The notes: generated by a model from the sequence alone, not told the origin. Counted from the stretch's first letter, positions 1-11,019 are shown. The stretch: DNA of 64,000 bases from Notolepis coatsorum (GCA_963971535.1 OZ020599.1:99716571-99780570), one strand, 5' to 3'. Numbers and translations are program-made.

Positions 1-829
1 TGGCTAAGTACTAACAGTACCACGTGTATCAACAGCAACGTCCATTGAAGTGAACGCTAACAACCAGTGTCTAAGGGGTACCCCGAACAATTTAAGCCGG
101 CTTAGGTTAGGTTTTCTTTGGTAACGTGGGCCCACATTTACTTGGTTTATTTGGTTATTTGTTTATTTGATTGTTTGATTCTTGAATTCCCAATGTGTCT
201 ACATTTTATGCCTGGGTTCCCCCAGTACAAGCGGGGTGTTTTAATGTATTGAGCACTAGGTGCCTATGGTGGGAAGAGCTTCTCCTACATTGATAACAAG
301 AGCACCCGGTGCCATATAATAAGGATTAACATTGTAATCGATAACCTGCCCAGGCTTCTATATAAAGTAGACCTAATTGGGATCAGTGTGTGTCTGTTTC
401 TTTAAGTTCCATTTGCTATTCTAACCTCTGGGTAAATATTGTGACTGCATAATTATTTAACCCTTACACCCCATTTACAGAATAGCATTTGAAGGGTCTA
501 TACAGGTGGTCAAGGAAGGGTACTGCTTAAAGGGAAGCCCAATAATATTATTGAACTGACAGTCACTGGGTGTGGGAGGGCTGTTGGAGGTACTGAGGGA
601 GTGAGGGTGTGTGGGGAACTACTGCTGATCGCCTTGGAAGGCGAGGGAGACCAGAGTACCAGTCCCCAGGTTAGTAAATCCTGGGCCCCATCCACTCCAA
701 CTGCAAGCCCTCCAGAACAACGTTCCGGGCCAAAGACGGGGGTACATATAGGTCCAATACTATAGTATCCTACTACCCAGTGTCTGTGTACTACTACTCC
801 CACAAGCAGGGATAATCCACCCTTCTACA
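1..829. other. Unassigned sequence, no gene seen
   Basis: I see no exon structure, RNA gene or transposon terminus here. Base composition is mixed and open frames are short. It may be diverged repeat or single-copy intergenic DNA. Confidence 0.4.
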
Positions 830-969
<140 letters not shown>

Positions 970-1949
970 ATAAATATATTCCATGTGGTATTATTTTCCT
1001 AGTAGGCCTATCCTTTAATATGTTAAGTAGACCGTTAGGATCAAATAAGTCCTTTAATAAGATGACGTTTCTGTCAACCCAATTTTGCAAATAAAGTGAC
1101 TTGTTCCTTTTAGTAATATGCCTATTCATTGTTCCATATGTGGAGAATTTCTTTTTCCAGTTTCCACAAAATAAGCTTGTTGGCAAAAATTTGATTTAGG
1201 TAGTTTTACTGATAACCAAGTAATATTATAATTACACAGCAATAAAAAATATTAAGACTATTTATTTAAATGTAATGTTGTGTGGAAAGGAATACCATGA
1301 TGAGTTTGGCTCACTGACTGGTCTTGAACCAATGAATGTGAGACTGATTACGTCAGCTGCCTAGTTACCATCAACAACCAAGTTCAAGTACAACCTAAAG
1401 TTAGTAAAGTACAAAGTGAAGTACAAAATGCAAACAATACAGTACAAATGCCAGCTTTTTTAAATGCAAACAAATTCAAGAATGAAGTAGGGATGTTGTG
1501 CAAATCTTTGTGTAATAAATAGATACAAATATGTTGGTTTTAGGAGAAAACTGTTTTGGATCACAAGCTTTTCTCATGAAAAGTACTAACAGGCGCCCCC
1601 AAAATTGGCCATTTCAGTTTTCATTTTTGAGGACTGCATACTTTTTTTGCAAACCAAAATACTATACTTTATACTTATACCTTATACTTATATGGTCTCT
1701 TTTGAAAGATGACATTCTGAAGTTTCTGATACAATAAGATAAACTCACCTTTAGTGCTAATGAAATAGAGTAACATAGGTCTGAACGTGAGTTGTAGAAA
1801 TATTTGTTACTCACGTTTTTGTGTAGTAGTTAGTAGTCCAGAAGTAGTATTTCCCCAGAATGGCTGGAGGCTTAAAAAACATGTGAGATCCATAGCCTGA
1901 AGTCTTATGTAGTACATGTCCAAATTTCATAAAGATCAATTCAGAAATG
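970..1949. other. Unassigned AT-rich sequence left of the Ty3/gypsy element
   Basis: No recognisable gene or repeat terminus. The last bases (ending aaatg) are the left flank of the LTR element; they do not match the right flank (gtgat), so no target duplication is visible. Confidence 0.4.
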
Positions 1950-3082
1950 TGTTATGGTTTGACACCGACCCCAAACGCACGACACAAGAGAGTAGGAATT
2001 CAGAGTTGCCAAAAACAAGGGCTTGTTTATTGAGACTAATTAGTGAGCACAGAATAGTCAAGTCAAACAAGACAGGTACACAAGCAAGGGGGAAAATGTT
2101 CTGCTGCTCTGCAGCTTCTCCCGTGGTGGTAGTAGGGGGTAGCAGATGCTGACGTCTGAGCCGCTCTGCAGACTTCTCTCGGCAGAATCTCCGAAGTGTT
2201 GCGGGACCGAGAGAGAGAGAGGGAGCGAGTCAACAAGGGTGCAGGTGGAACGAGCAGGAGAACATGAGAGGTGACTTGTACCCAAATACAAAAGTTATCC
2301 AAGTGAACTAATCTTCGTGTAAATACACACAGTGAGCAAAGTTCCAAAACACAATCCCAAGTGAATCTCTTCGTGTAAATACACACAGTGAGCACTGTTC
2401 CAAAACACAATCCCAAGTGAATATCTTTGGTGCAAAAATAGACACTGAGAGTGAAGTCCAAAAAACAATCCAATGTGAATAATATCTTCGGTGTGAACAA
2501 CACACAGTGGGAGATGTAAAGTCCCAAAAATATTATCCCAGTGAGAACAACAAAAAGGCGATCGCTGGGTGAGTGACTGTCTGATAAAAAAGGTGGTAAT
2601 CTTCAGTGTTATAGAAACACACGAAAACGGAATTTGATCAAGACAGTCAGTAAAAAACTCACCCAGACGTAGTGCGTAATGAGTGCTGGAACAGCAGCGG
2701 AGCGAGCGCGTCGCCACGGGGAAAAGGTGTCCAAGAGGAAGGCTTCTTGGAATATCCTGGAGGTAAAGCACAGAGAGCAAACAGCAGCAGCAGCAGGAAC
2801 GGAGAATGCGAACAGAGAAATATCAAAACGATCCAACAAAACTAGAGTGGAGAAACGGGGTATAAATAATACGGGATTGATTGATTGACAAGCAGTGACA
2901 GCTGGGGAATGTGATTGAAAAGCGTGCGGACGGGAGAGAACCAATCAACGACGTCTCTGACAACGTCACTGGGAAGAAGCGTGTGAATGGGGGAATTGAA
3001 TGATTAACAGAAACAAATGAAAACAGAGCGAGGTGGTTTAAAGGAACAGAACGAGTGAGTGAGCAAGGACAGAAACCTCACA
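1950..3082 (-). repeat. 3' LTR of the Ty3/gypsy element
   Basis: Direct repeat of 7345-8479, 1133 bp against 1135 bp. It carries the same TATA box (tataaata, 2861-2868, minus strand) and presumed RNA start (around 2837) as the other LTR. The differences seen are T/G, T/C, C/T and A/G substitutions plus one GA unit. Confidence 0.95.
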
Positions 3083-4556
3083 GTACCCCCCCCTCCACGG
3101 GAGCCACCCGGCGACCAGGCCGACCCGGCTCGTCAGGATGGGCACGATGGAAGTCAGTGATCAAGCCGGGATCCACGATGAGCTGCCGGGAGACCCAGCT
3201 ACGCTCCTCAGGGCCGTAACCCTCCCAGTCCACCAGGTATTGGAACCCCCGGCCCCGCCGACGAACGCCCATCAACCGGCGGACCTGCCACTGGGGGTGA
3301 CCATCCACCAACACGGGAGGCGGCGGATCAGGAGCTGGAGGCATAAGGGGACTGAGGGAGACGGGCTTAACCCAGGAGCCATGGAACACGGGGTGGATGT
3401 GCATGGATGCAGGAAGTTTCAGGCGCAGGGCCGCTGGACTGAGTACCTTCAGGACCTCGAAAGGTCCGACGAAACGGGGGTTGAGCTTCTTGGCCGAGGA
3501 CCGAAGCGGGAGGTCCTTTGCGGAGAGCCACACCCTCTGCCCAGGGCGGTAAGTCGGCGCAGGAACCCGGCGCCGGTCGGCACCACGACAGGCGCGCTCA
3601 GATGTCCGGAGCAGCGCGGTCCTGGTGATCTCCCAAACTCGGTCGAGGTGGACCTGCACGGAGGGAACTGCCACTTCCGTCTCCTGTGCGGGGAAAAGAG
3701 GGGGCTGGTAGCCCAGGGAGACCTCAAAGGGGGAGAGGCCGGTGGCGGAACTGACCATTGAATTGATGGAGTATTCAACCCAGGGAAGGAAACGGCTCCA
3801 GGATGCTGGTCTCTCGGCTGCCACACACCGAAGAGCAGACTCCACGCTCTGGTTCATCCTCTCCGTCTGCCCGTTAGTCTGGGGATGATAACCAGAGGAA
3901 AGACTGACCGTTGCCCCCAATCCCTTGCAAAAGGCCCGCCATACCTGGGAGGTGAACTGGGGCCCCCGGTCAGAGACGATGTCCTGGGGAAACCCATGAA
4001 GGCGGAACACGTGGTGCGTCAGGAGGTCCGCCGTCTCGGCCGCCGAGGGAAGCTTGGAGAGGGCCACGAGGTGAACCCCCTTGCTGAATCGATCCACCAC
4101 GGTCAGAAGGCAGGTGTTCCCCTGGGAGGAGGGCAGACCAGTGACGAAGTCCAGCGCCACATGTGACCACGGACGGCTCGGAACGGGAAGTGGCTGCAAG
4201 AGCCCGGAGGGTGCCTGGTGAGAGGCCTTGCTGCGGGCACAGACCGTGCAGGCCAATACGAACTCCTTGACGTCGTTCCGCATGGTGGGCCACCAGAAAC
4301 GACGAGCCAGGAAGGAGAACGTGCGATGGACGCCAGGGTGGCAGGCGAACCGGCTGGTATGGCCCCACAGCAGTACCTGGGACCGGACAGAGTCGGGGAC
4401 GAATAGACGACTCCTAGGGACGTTGCTAGGAGCACGTTGGAAGCGTAGGGCACGCCTTACCACACCCTCGATGCCCAAGGTGATGGCTCCAACCACTCGG
4501 GCCTCCGGGAGGATGGGAGTAGGGTCCTCAGAGGGTGGAGCCCCCTTGGAGTGCAT
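3078..4556 (-). CDS. Pol C-terminal part: integrase with chromodomain
   Basis: Encodes the enzyme that inserts element cDNA into the chromosome in the nucleus. The 492-residue frame has a zinc-binding HHCC region near residues 65-110 (His/His, then CTVCARSK), a DDE catalytic core with [14 protein letters not shown] and QTERMNQ supplying Asp, Asp and Glu, a basic C-terminal linker, and a chromodomain near residues 425-480 with [16 protein letters not shown]. Chromodomains on integrases direct insertion to modified histones; that is known for chromoviruses. The listed start is only the first Met of the frame. The protein originally continued upstream from RNase H, and the same frame can be followed back to about 4725 where the tether-to-integrase region (motif TDHK) is read. 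No stop interrupts the integrase. The stop codon lies inside the LTR. Confidence 0.93.
   Translation of the reverse strand: MHSKGAPPSEDPTPILPEARVVGAITLGIEGVVRRALRFQRAPSNVPRSRLFVPDSVRSQVLLWGHTSRFACHPGVHRTFSFLARRFWWPTMRNDVKEFVLACTVCARSKASHQAPSGLLQPLPVPSRPWSHVALDFVTGLPSSQGNTCLLTVVDRFSKGVHLVALSKLPSAAETADLLTHHVFRLHGFPQDIVSDRGPQFTSQVWRAFCKGLGATVSLSSGYHPQTNGQTERMNQSVESALRCVAAERPASWSRFLPWVEYSINSMVSSATGLSPFEVSLGYQPPLFPAQETEVAVPSVQVHLDRVWEITRTALLRTSERACRGADRRRVPAPTYRPGQRVWLSAKDLPLRSSAKKLNPRFVGPFEVLKVLSPAALRLKLPASMHIHPVFHGSWVKPVSLSPLMPPAPDPPPPVLVDGHPQWQVRRLMGVRRRGRGFQYLVDWEGYGPEERSWVSRQLIVDPGLITDFHRAHPDEPGRPGRRVAPVEGGVL
3086..3096 (-). promoter_or_regulatory. Polypurine tract of the Ty3/gypsy element
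   Basis: In element sense the sequence GGAGGGGGGGG sits three bases before the 3' LTR, where the primer for plus-strand DNA synthesis is expected. The pol reading frame runs straight through it, encoding Glu-Gly-Gly-Val, and stops at the TGA formed by the first bases of the LTR. Confidence 0.85.
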
Positions 4557-6261
4557 CCGGGACAGGGAGTCGGCCTTCGTGTTGCGAGAACCGGGGCGGA
4601 AGGTCAGCGAGAAGTCGAACCGACTGAGGAAACTGGCCCATCTCGCCTGCCGACCGTTGAGGCGCCTGGAAGCGCGGATGAACGTCAGGTTCTTGTGGTC
4701 CGTCCACCTTCTGGTCTGAAAGAGAACGTTGGGATAGGACAGCGCCTAGGCCAGAATCCGAGGCGTCCACCTCCACGATGAACTGTCTCTTGGGGTCAGG
4801 GTGGAGCAGGATAGGGGCGGAAGTGAACCTTCTCTTGAGGGATACGAATGCAGCGCATGCCGCTGGGGACCAGTCGAACGGCAGAGCGGGGGAGGTCAGC
4901 TTGGTAAGTGGCTCCGCCACTTGACTGTAGTTCCGGATGAACCTTCGGTAGAAGTTGGCGAACCCGAGGAAACTCTGTAACTCCTTCCGAGTGGTGGGTT
5001 CTGGCCAATCCTCCACAGCCTGGATCTTGCGAGGATCCGCTCGGGTCAAGCCCTTCTCAACGATGAAGCCCAGGTAGTCGACGGAGTTGGAGTGGAAACG
5101 GCACTTCTCCGCCTTGACGAAGAGCCGATTGTGGAGGAGGCGCTCCAGCACACGGCGGACATGCTGGATGTGTTCCTCGAGGGTCCTGGAAAAGATGAGA
5201 ATGTCGTCCAGGTACACCACCACGAACACCTCCAGCATGTCACGAAGGACGTCGTTCATGAGTGCCTGGAATACCGCCGGGGCGTTGGTGAGGCCGAACG
5301 GCATTACTAGGTACTCGTAGTGGCCCCTGGGGGTCTTGAAGGCGGTCTTCCATTCATCACCCTCACGGATACGGACAAGATGGTAGGCACTCCGGAGGTC
5401 CAGCTTGGTGAAGAACGAGGCCTGGGTCAGTGGCTCGAAGGTGGAGCTCATGAGAGGTAGAGGGTATTTGTTCTTGATGGTGATCTCGTTGAGCTGACGA
5501 TAGTCGATGCAGGGTCGCAGGTCCCCATCCTTCTTACCAACAAAGAAGAACCCGGCCGCCACCGGGGAGGAGGAAGGCCGAATGAGTCCTGCTTCCAATG
5601 ACTCAGAGATGTAGAGATCCATCACCTTCTTCTCCGGGACAGTCAGACTGTAGAGGCGGCTGCCGGGAAGGGGAGCCCCTTGGCGGAGGTCGATGGCGCA
5701 GTCATAGGGGCGGTGAGGTGGAAGGGCCTGAGCCCTGGTCTTACTGAAAACCTCCAAGAGGTCGTGGTACTCGGGAGGTATGGACGAGAGGTCCGGAGGC
5801 AACTCACCAGCGGGCCTCCGGGGCGGGGGACAGGACGCCGCCTGCAGACACAGGGCGTGACAGGAGGAGCTCCAGCCCCTGATGGTACCGGAGGACCAGG
5901 CGATGTGGGGCTCGTGCAGCGCGAGCCAGGGCCTACCCAGGACCACCGGGACAAGGGGGGATTGGGTGATGAGGAACTGGATTCTCTCGACGTGGTTCCC
6001 AGCGATGGTCAGCACGACTGGGCCGGTGCGTTGAGAGATGTCGGCCAGGCGGTGTTGGTCCAACGAAAAGATCTCCAAGGGCCTCACAAGGTCCTCAAGT
6101 GGAATGTTGGCTCGGGTGGCGAACTCGAAGTCGAGGAAATTCTCGTCTGCCCCTGAGTCGATGAGGGCCTCCACCGTGGCACGTTGGTCCCCCCAGGCCA
6201 GGGTGACGCTCATCAGATGGTCAGGTGGTGCACGGCGCTGGGAATGGGAAAAACGGCTCAC
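4528..6261 (-). CDS. Pol N-terminal part: protease, reverse transcriptase, truncated RNase H
   Basis: The 577-residue frame opens by overlapping the gag stop (GTGA at 6258-6261) and is in the -1 frame relative to gag, so a -1 frameshift, as known for sushi elements, would make Gag-Pol. I see no canonical slippery heptamer. Domains: aspartic protease with [10 protein letters not shown] near residues 30-40; reverse transcriptase around residues 190-370 with DLRSAYH and the catalytic YLDD box in [11 protein letters not shown]; start of RNase H with [15 protein letters not shown] near residue 500. After about residue 515 the frame is wrong: the expected middle of RNase H, roughly 45-50 residues, is missing, and the next conserved motif (WTDHK) is read in another frame around 4700-4720. 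The last ~60 residues are therefore out-of-frame sequence. A deletion with a frameshift is the simplest explanation, and it separates RT from integrase. Confidence 0.93.
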   Translation of the reverse strand: MSRFSHSQRRAPPDHLMSVTLAWGDQRATVEALIDSGADENFLDFEFATRANIPLEDLVRPLEIFSLDQHRLADISQRTGPVVLTIAGNHVERIQFLITQSPLVPVVLGRPWLALHEPHIAWSSGTIRGWSSSCHALCLQAASCPPPRRPAGELPPDLSSIPPEYHDLLEVFSKTRAQALPPHRPYDCAIDLRQGAPLPGSRLYSLTVPEKKVMDLYISESLEAGLIRPSSSPVAAGFFFVGKKDGDLRPCIDYRQLNEITIKNKYPLPLMSSTFEPLTQASFFTKLDLRSAYHLVRIREGDEWKTAFKTPRGHYEYLVMPFGLTNAPAVFQALMNDVLRDMLEVFVVVYLDDILIFSRTLEEHIQHVRRVLERLLHNRLFVKAEKCRFHSNSVDYLGFIVEKGLTRADPRKIQAVEDWPEPTTRKELQSFLGFANFYRRFIRNYSQVAEPLTKLTSPALPFDWSPAACAAFVSLKRRFTSAPILLHPDPKRQFIVEVDASDSGLGAVLSQRSLSDQKVDGPQEPDVHPRFQAPQRSAGEMGQFPQSVRLLADLPPRFSQHEGRLPVPDALQGGSTL

Positions 6262-7328
6262 CAGGATCTCCCGGGGTCTCGGTGAGCCTGATCTTTTGGC
6301 CGGGTGGGGCAGTCGGCGATTCGGTGTCCCGCACCTCCGCAGTAGAGGCAGAGACCGGACCTGAGCCTTGCCTCACGCTCCGCCTGGCTCAGATGAGAGC
6401 GTCCCAGCTGCATGGGTTCCTCCTCGCGAACCGAACAGGGGGGCCTGCTACCACCAGTAGTGTTGAGGACAGGGCGTCCAGGAGTGACGTCATGCGTCCG
6501 GGGAATCCGGGGTGCCTCAGGAGGTAACAGTCGGGTCCTCTCGCGCCTTCTCTCCAGGAGGCGTCCGTCAATACGGATGACGAAGCTAAACAGATCCTCG
6601 AGGGAGTCGGGCAACTCCCGGGTAGCGAGCTGGTCCCGGACTGCGTCACTGAGCCCCCTCAAGAAGGTTAGGCGAAGAGCAGGTTCGTTCCATCCACTCT
6701 CCACCGCCGCCAGACGAAACTCCAAGACATAGTCCGTCACCCTGCCGCTCCCCTTTCGGAAAGTCCCCAACCGGGCTCCAGGGTCCAGACCTCGGGCTGG
6801 ATGGTGGAACACTCTGCGGAGCTCCGCCACGAAGTCTGGATAGGAAAACACAAAATCTGCTTCCATTGCCCAGGAGGAAGTGACCCACTGGGCAGCATGG
6901 CCTGAAAGCAAGTTCGTCATATAAGCCACTTGGGACCCACGAGCAGAAAAACGGCTTGGTTGATGACGGAAAACCAACTCACATTGCATGATGAATGTGG
7001 CACACTCCTCGGGATTGCCGTCGAACAGCCGTGGGACGGAGAGACGGGGTTCCCGAGGTGCGGGATCTGCTGGGGCTGCGGGGAATGCTCCTGAAGGTTG
7101 TGAGAGATGAAAAGCATTAACGGTGTCGCCCAGCGAGTGAAGCTGAGCGAGAATGTCGGACTGTTGTCCCGCCATAGCGGCCATTGACCCTTGCATAGGC
7201 AGGACCTGATCCCTGAGACTCTGCACCGCAGCCGCAGCCCGCTCTAATTGGAGACTGTGATCCCTGGTCAACTCGACTTGATTAGCAAGTGCGGTTCTGA
7301 CCCTCTCTGTGTCGGCTGGGGTCGTCAT
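6258..7328 (-). CDS. Gag of the Ty3/gypsy element
   Basis: Structural protein forming the virus-like particle that packages element RNA. The frame of 356 residues starts at the first ATG after the 5' LTR, only 16 bases from the LTR end, which leaves room for the short self-priming site and nothing else. Residues 10-60 look like a helical, coiled-coil-prone region rich in Leu, Gln and Arg. The middle resembles the Ty3 capsid fold ([17 protein letters not shown], then a run ending [13 protein letters not shown]). Near the C-terminus there is a CCHC zinc knuckle, [14 protein letters not shown]. The frame is intact. The stop overlaps the start of the pol frame by four bases. Confidence 0.94.
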   Translation of the reverse strand: MTTPADTERVRTALANQVELTRDHSLQLERAAAAVQSLRDQVLPMQGSMAAMAGQQSDILAQLHSLGDTVNAFHLSQPSGAFPAAPADPAPREPRLSVPRLFDGNPEECATFIMQCELVFRHQPSRFSARGSQVAYMTNLLSGHAAQWVTSSWAMEADFVFSYPDFVAELRRVFHHPARGLDPGARLGTFRKGSGRVTDYVLEFRLAAVESGWNEPALRLTFLRGLSDAVRDQLATRELPDSLEDLFSFVIRIDGRLLERRRERTRLLPPEAPRIPRTHDVTPGRPVLNTTGGSRPPCSVREEEPMQLGRSHLSQAEREARLRSGLCLYCGGAGHRIADCPTRPKDQAHRDPGRSW

Positions 7329-7332
7329 TTTG

Positions 7333-7342
7333 GTTGGATCGT
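7333..7342 (-). promoter_or_regulatory. Self-priming primer-binding site
   Basis: In element sense the ten bases ACGATCCAAC lie two bases after the 5' LTR. They are not complementary to a tRNA 3' end (no TGG start). They are exactly complementary to GTTGGATCGT in the LTR at 8225-8234, which falls about 31 bases after the TATA box, where the RNA should begin. This is the Tf1/sushi arrangement in which the RNA 5' end folds back to prime its own reverse transcription. Confidence 0.75.
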
Positions 7343-7344
7343 AA

Positions 7345-8479
7345 TGTTATGGTTTGACACCGACCCCAAACGCACGACACAAGAGAGTAGGAATTCAGAG
7401 TTGCCAAAAACAAGGGCTTGTTTATTGAGACTAATTAGTGAGCACAGAATAGTCAAGTCAAACAAGACAGGTACACAAGCAAGGGGGAAAATGTTCTGCT
7501 GCTCTGCAGCTTCTCCCGTGGTGGTAGTAGGGGGTAGCAGATGCTGACGTCTGAGCCGCTCTGCAGACTTCTCTCGGCAGAATCTCCGAAGTGTTGCGGG
7601 ACCGAGAGAGAGAGAGAGGGAGCGAGTCAACAAGGGTGCAGGTGGAACGAGCAGGAGAACAGGAGAGGTGACTTGTACCCAAATACAAAAGTTATCCAAG
7701 TGAACTAATCTTCGTGTAAATACACACAGTGAGCAAAGTTCCAAAACACAATCCCAAGTGAATCTCTTCGTGTAAATACACACAGTGAGCACTGTTCCAA
7801 AACACAATCCCAAGTGAATATCTTCGGTGCAAAAATAGACACTGAGAGTGAAGTCCAAAAAACAATCCAATGTGAATAATATCTTCGGTGTGAACAACAC
7901 ACAGTGGGAGATGTAAAGTCCCAAAAATATTATCCCAGTGAGAACAACAAAAAGGCGATCGCTGGGTGAGTGACTGTCTGATAAAAAAGGTGGTAATCTT
8001 CAGTGTTATAGAAACACACGAAAACGGAATTTGATCAAGACAGTCAGTAAAAAACTCACCCAGACGTAGTGCGTAATGAGTGCTGGAACAGCAGCGGAGC
8101 GAGCGTGTCGCCACGGGGAAAAGGTGTCCAAGAGGAAGGCTTCTTGGAATATCCTGGAGGTAAAGCACAGAGAGCAAACAGCAGCAGCAGCAGGAACGGA
8201 GAATGCGAACAGAGAAATATCAAAACGATCCAACAAAACTAGAGTGGAGAAACGGGGTATAAATAATACGGGATTGATTGATTGACAAGCAGTGACAGCT
8301 GGGGAATGTGATTGAAAAGCGTGCGGACGGGAGAGAACCAATCAACGACGTCTCTGACGACGTCACTGGGAAGAAGCGTGTGAATGGGGGAATTGAATGA
8401 TTAACAGAAACAAATGAAAACAGAGCGAGGTGGTTTAAAGGAACAGAACGAGTGAGTGAGCAAGGACAGAAACCTCACA
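7345..8479 (-). repeat. 5' LTR of the Ty3/gypsy element
   Basis: 1135-bp direct repeat of 1950-3082. In sense orientation it begins TGTGAGG and ends CCATAACA. It contains promoter and presumed RNA start (8265-8225) and a long (~890 nt) transcribed leader down to the primer site. A GA microsatellite near 7603-7619 differs by one unit from the other LTR. Confidence 0.95.
8225..8265 (-). promoter_or_regulatory. LTR promoter: TATA box and inferred RNA start
   Basis: The minus-strand TATTTATA (8265-8258) is followed 31 bases from its start by GTTGGATCGT (8234-8225). The spacing fits polymerase II initiation at about 8234, and the initial ten bases match the complement of the primer-binding site. 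Confidence 0.65.
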
Positions 8480-8955
8480 GTGATTAGGAGTGATTTTGGA
8501 AGAAAAGCTCAGTTTTCTCATAGTTCAATTCATTCAGCGGTTTTTTTCTCTTCCTGTTTTCGCTTGTGACTTTTCACCTAGATCCCTGATTCGTACATCC
8601 CCAGCTGGGGTATCATTGGAAAGCAACACCCATTGGCTACAACCCTGTCCCTAATTTTCGAGATTGCCAAATGATTGACGGAATTAGAGCCCCAAGAGTC
8701 GGGAGTAGTATTTGCGCAATACCGTGTACTTCCGTGTACTTCCGTGTACTCGAGAACCGCTGAACGGATTTTGTCACCTGAAAGGGCTCTCGACAGGCAA
8801 CAAATGGGGATTTAATTCGATATATATATATTGTATAAAAAAATATACACACCCGGGCCACTAGAGGTCGCCAAAATGCCTGTGGGCAAATCATCCTCAA
8901 GAGGGCCCACATGTGGGCCCCCGCTTGCTAAGAGGTTTTAACCACCCGGCTGACT
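8480..8955. other. Spacer between the Ty3/gypsy element and the LINE
   Basis: No gene. It includes three tandem copies of a 10-bp unit, cttccgtgta (about 8727-8752), and a short AT run (8821-8830). Confidence 0.4.
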
Positions 8956-8967
8956 TTACTTACTTAC

Positions 8968-9640
8968 TTATCCTCTTCGTCTCGTGCTTCTGTCTCGTGC
9001 TTTGGCCTCCGCTTTGTCCCAGGAAAGACCCATCTCCTTCAGCTCCATCATCACTGTCCTTCGCCAGGTGTTCTTTGGTCTACCCCTCTTTCTCTTCCCA
9101 ACTGGGGTCCATCTCAAGGCAACTTTGGGTAAACTTTCATTGGGCATCCTCAATACATGACCGAGCCATCTTAACCTCCGTCTCCTTATCTCAAGGGACA
9201 TATGCAAGCTGCCTGTCTTCTTATAAAGTTCCTCATTCAAGATTATATTTTGCCAAACGATGTTGCAGATCCTACGTAACCAGCTATTGTGGAAGACGTC
9301 AACCTTTCTCATATCCTGTTTTGTTACTCTCCAGCACTCAGAGCCATATAGCATGACATACTTAACATTGCTGTTGTATAGCCTGAGTTTGGTTTTAAGG
9401 CTATATTGTTTAGACTTCCAGATGTTGCAAATTGGCTGAAAGTACCTCTTGCTTTGTTGAGATGCGTCTTGATGTCTTTTTGCGTTCCACTTTCACTGCT
9501 TATGAGGCTTCCGAGGTATGTAAAGTCTTCTACACATTCCAACGCCTCTCCATCGATGGTGATTGGAGGTGCTGTTGGGGCATTGATGCACATCACCTGG
9601 GTCTTTTTCTGGTTGATGTAGAGACCAGTTCGCTTTGAAT
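8968..9640 (-). pseudogene. LINE reverse transcriptase, C-terminal region
   Basis: Two overlapping frames join with a frameshift near 9340. The upstream one reads LYINQKKTQVMCINA followed by a YLGSLISSE segment, typical of the region after the RT palm. The downstream one reads YGSECWRVTKQDMRK, then FHNSWLRRI, WLGHVLRM and KRKRGRPKNTWRR. These are hallmarks of the C-terminal domain of fish and invertebrate LINE polyproteins. The frame is closed by the insertion at about 9640 on its upstream side. Confidence 0.85.
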
Positions 9641-9644
9641 AATT

Positions 9645-10590
9645 GCTTAAGTTCAAGTTCAAGTTCAAGTTCTTTAATAGTTGTCATACAGAAGTACAGA
9701 ATACTTTTATACAAAATGCTTCTTACTGTTACGCTCCAGAGACTGTGCTAGACAAGATAGTATCAAATAACATAATATAGCATGTAATTTAGAAGAAGAA
9801 AAATGAGGTCACAGTGTTCGGTATAGACATATGTACAATGTTCTGAGTTACCATATAATATACAATACTATGCAGTGTACTAATGTACAGTACTATCTAG
9901 TGCAAAGCAGAAATGGGATGAGGTACAATTTTAGGTACAATTTACAGTAAGGTGTACGAGTTGTAGTGCAATCCTTCATCAATAAATATAAAGTGTGGGG
10001 AGTGGGTGCTACAGTGTGTTTGTTTAAAGTGGCTGTGTGCTATAAAGTGTGTGGAGTGGGTGCTACAGTGTGTTTGTTTAAAGTGAGTGTGTGCGTGTGG
10101 ATGTGTGTGCTATGTGCGTTTGGTGGTTGTTGTTGTGTAGTGTTCATTCATTGTTCGTTTAGCAGCCTGATGGCCTGGGGATAGAAGCTTCTTCTAAGTC
10201 TTTCTGTGCTCGCCTTGAGACTCCGGTATCGCTTGCCTGACCGCAGCAGTTCAAAGAGGCAGTTGTTCGGGTGACTGGAGTCTTTAATGATTCTCTTAGC
10301 CTTGCCCTTGCAACGCTTGTTGTAAATGTTCTGGAGGGTGGGGAGCCCCCCTCCAATTGTGCGTTCGGCTGAACGTGTCACTCTTTGTAGTCTGCTTCGG
10401 TCTTGTGCAGTGCTATTCCCAAACCAGGAGGTGATGTTGCCGGTCAAGATGCTCTCTATTGTACATGAGTAGAAGTTCTTAAGGATCTTCTGACTGACTT
10501 GGAACTTCCTTAGGCGCCTGAGGAAGTAGAGGCGTTGTCGTGCCTTCTTCACAACACTGTCAATGTGTGTGGTCCATTCAGACTTCTCCT
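9645..10590 (-). mobile_element. L2-like LINE 3' end inserted in the other LINE
   Basis: Minus-strand 3' part of a different LINE. Its coding end (10590-10148) reads WTTHIDSVVKKARQRLYFLRR, FYSCTIESILTGN, RLQRVTRSAERTIGG and YRSLKASTERLRRSFYP, the conserved C-terminus of fish L2/Rex1-type RTs. A roughly 500-bp 3' untranslated part follows and ends in AAGAACTTGAACTTGAACTT-type repeats at about 9652-9675. The junction on the right falls inside the host LINE after HSHLQEK. The family name (L2 versus Rex1) is uncertain. A 53-bp tandem duplication occurs at about 9989-10085. Confidence 0.8.
10148..10590 (-). pseudogene. L2/Rex1-like RT C-terminal fragment
   Basis: The last ~145 residues of a LINE reverse transcriptase, uninterrupted and ending FYPQAIRLLNEQ. 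The frame fuses by chance with the RT core of the surrounding LINE at its upstream side, so the 186-residue frame is a chimera of two families and not a real protein. Confidence 0.8.
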
Positions 10591-11019
10591 GGAGGTGGCT
10601 ATGAGTGGATGACATGACTGCCAGATCGTCTGCAAAGTCAAGGTCTTCCATAAAGGAGAACAGGGTCCATTGGATTCCACGGGGACGGTCTGATGTAGTT
10701 TGACGCATAACCCAGTCGATGGTAATCAGGAACAGAATAGGGGAGAGGATGCAGCCTTGTCTTACTCCAGATTTAATGGGAAATTACTCTGTCAAGGTGT
10801 TATCAAGGATGACACTGCATTCAAAGTGTTCATAGAATTTTCCAATGATGTTGACCATTTGGAAGGTATTCCATATGCCCTTAGGATCTTCCATAGGCTC
10901 TTGCGATGAATACTGTCAAATGCCTTCTTAAAATCGATAAAGTTAATATATAAGGGGGCGTTCCACTCAATACACTGTTTGAGGATGTTGCGTAAGGTAA
11001 AGATCTGATCGATACAACC
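10590..11019 (-). pseudogene. LINE reverse transcriptase core
   Basis: Continues from the endonuclease/RT segment after a TGA in place of an expected Arg codon (about 11018). It reads FIDFKKAFDSIHR, then a TAA stop before FPIKSGVRQGC, then SPILFLITIDWVMR and the catalytic box LDFADDLAVMS. At least two stops make it non-functional. It is cut at the downstream end by the inserted L2-like LINE. Confidence 0.8.

Larger units (their letters stand above)
1950..8479 (-). mobile_element. Ty3/gypsy chromovirus, sushi-like, near-complete but defective
   Basis: A 6.5-kb LTR retrotransposon read on the minus strand. Order in its own sense: 5' LTR (8479-7345), self-priming site (7342-7333), gag (7328-6258), pol with protease, reverse transcriptase and a damaged RNase H (6261-4528), then integrase and chromodomain (4556-3078), polypurine tract (3096-3086) and 3' LTR (3082-1950). 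The LTRs start TGTGAGG and end CCATAACA. I count four substitutions and one 2-bp (GA)n length change between the roughly 1133-bp LTRs, so the insertion is young. The chromodomain, the order RT before integrase, and the short leader with self-priming place it with Tf1/sushi chromoviruses; this is family knowledge plus inference. No target duplication is visible (flanks aaatg and gtgat), which may mean inter-element recombination or loss of an end. It is not autonomous because of the RNase H lesion. Confidence 0.93.

Noticed and set aside
3138..6527. Plus-strand frames across the Ty3/gypsy element (for example 3138-3761, 5680-6156)
   Set aside because: Opposite-strand shadows of gag and pol, which carry all the recognisable motifs.
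1950..8479. Endogenous retrovirus (with env)
   Set aside because: No envelope frame between integrase and the 3' LTR; the chromodomain integrase and self-priming site fit a Ty3/gypsy chromovirus.
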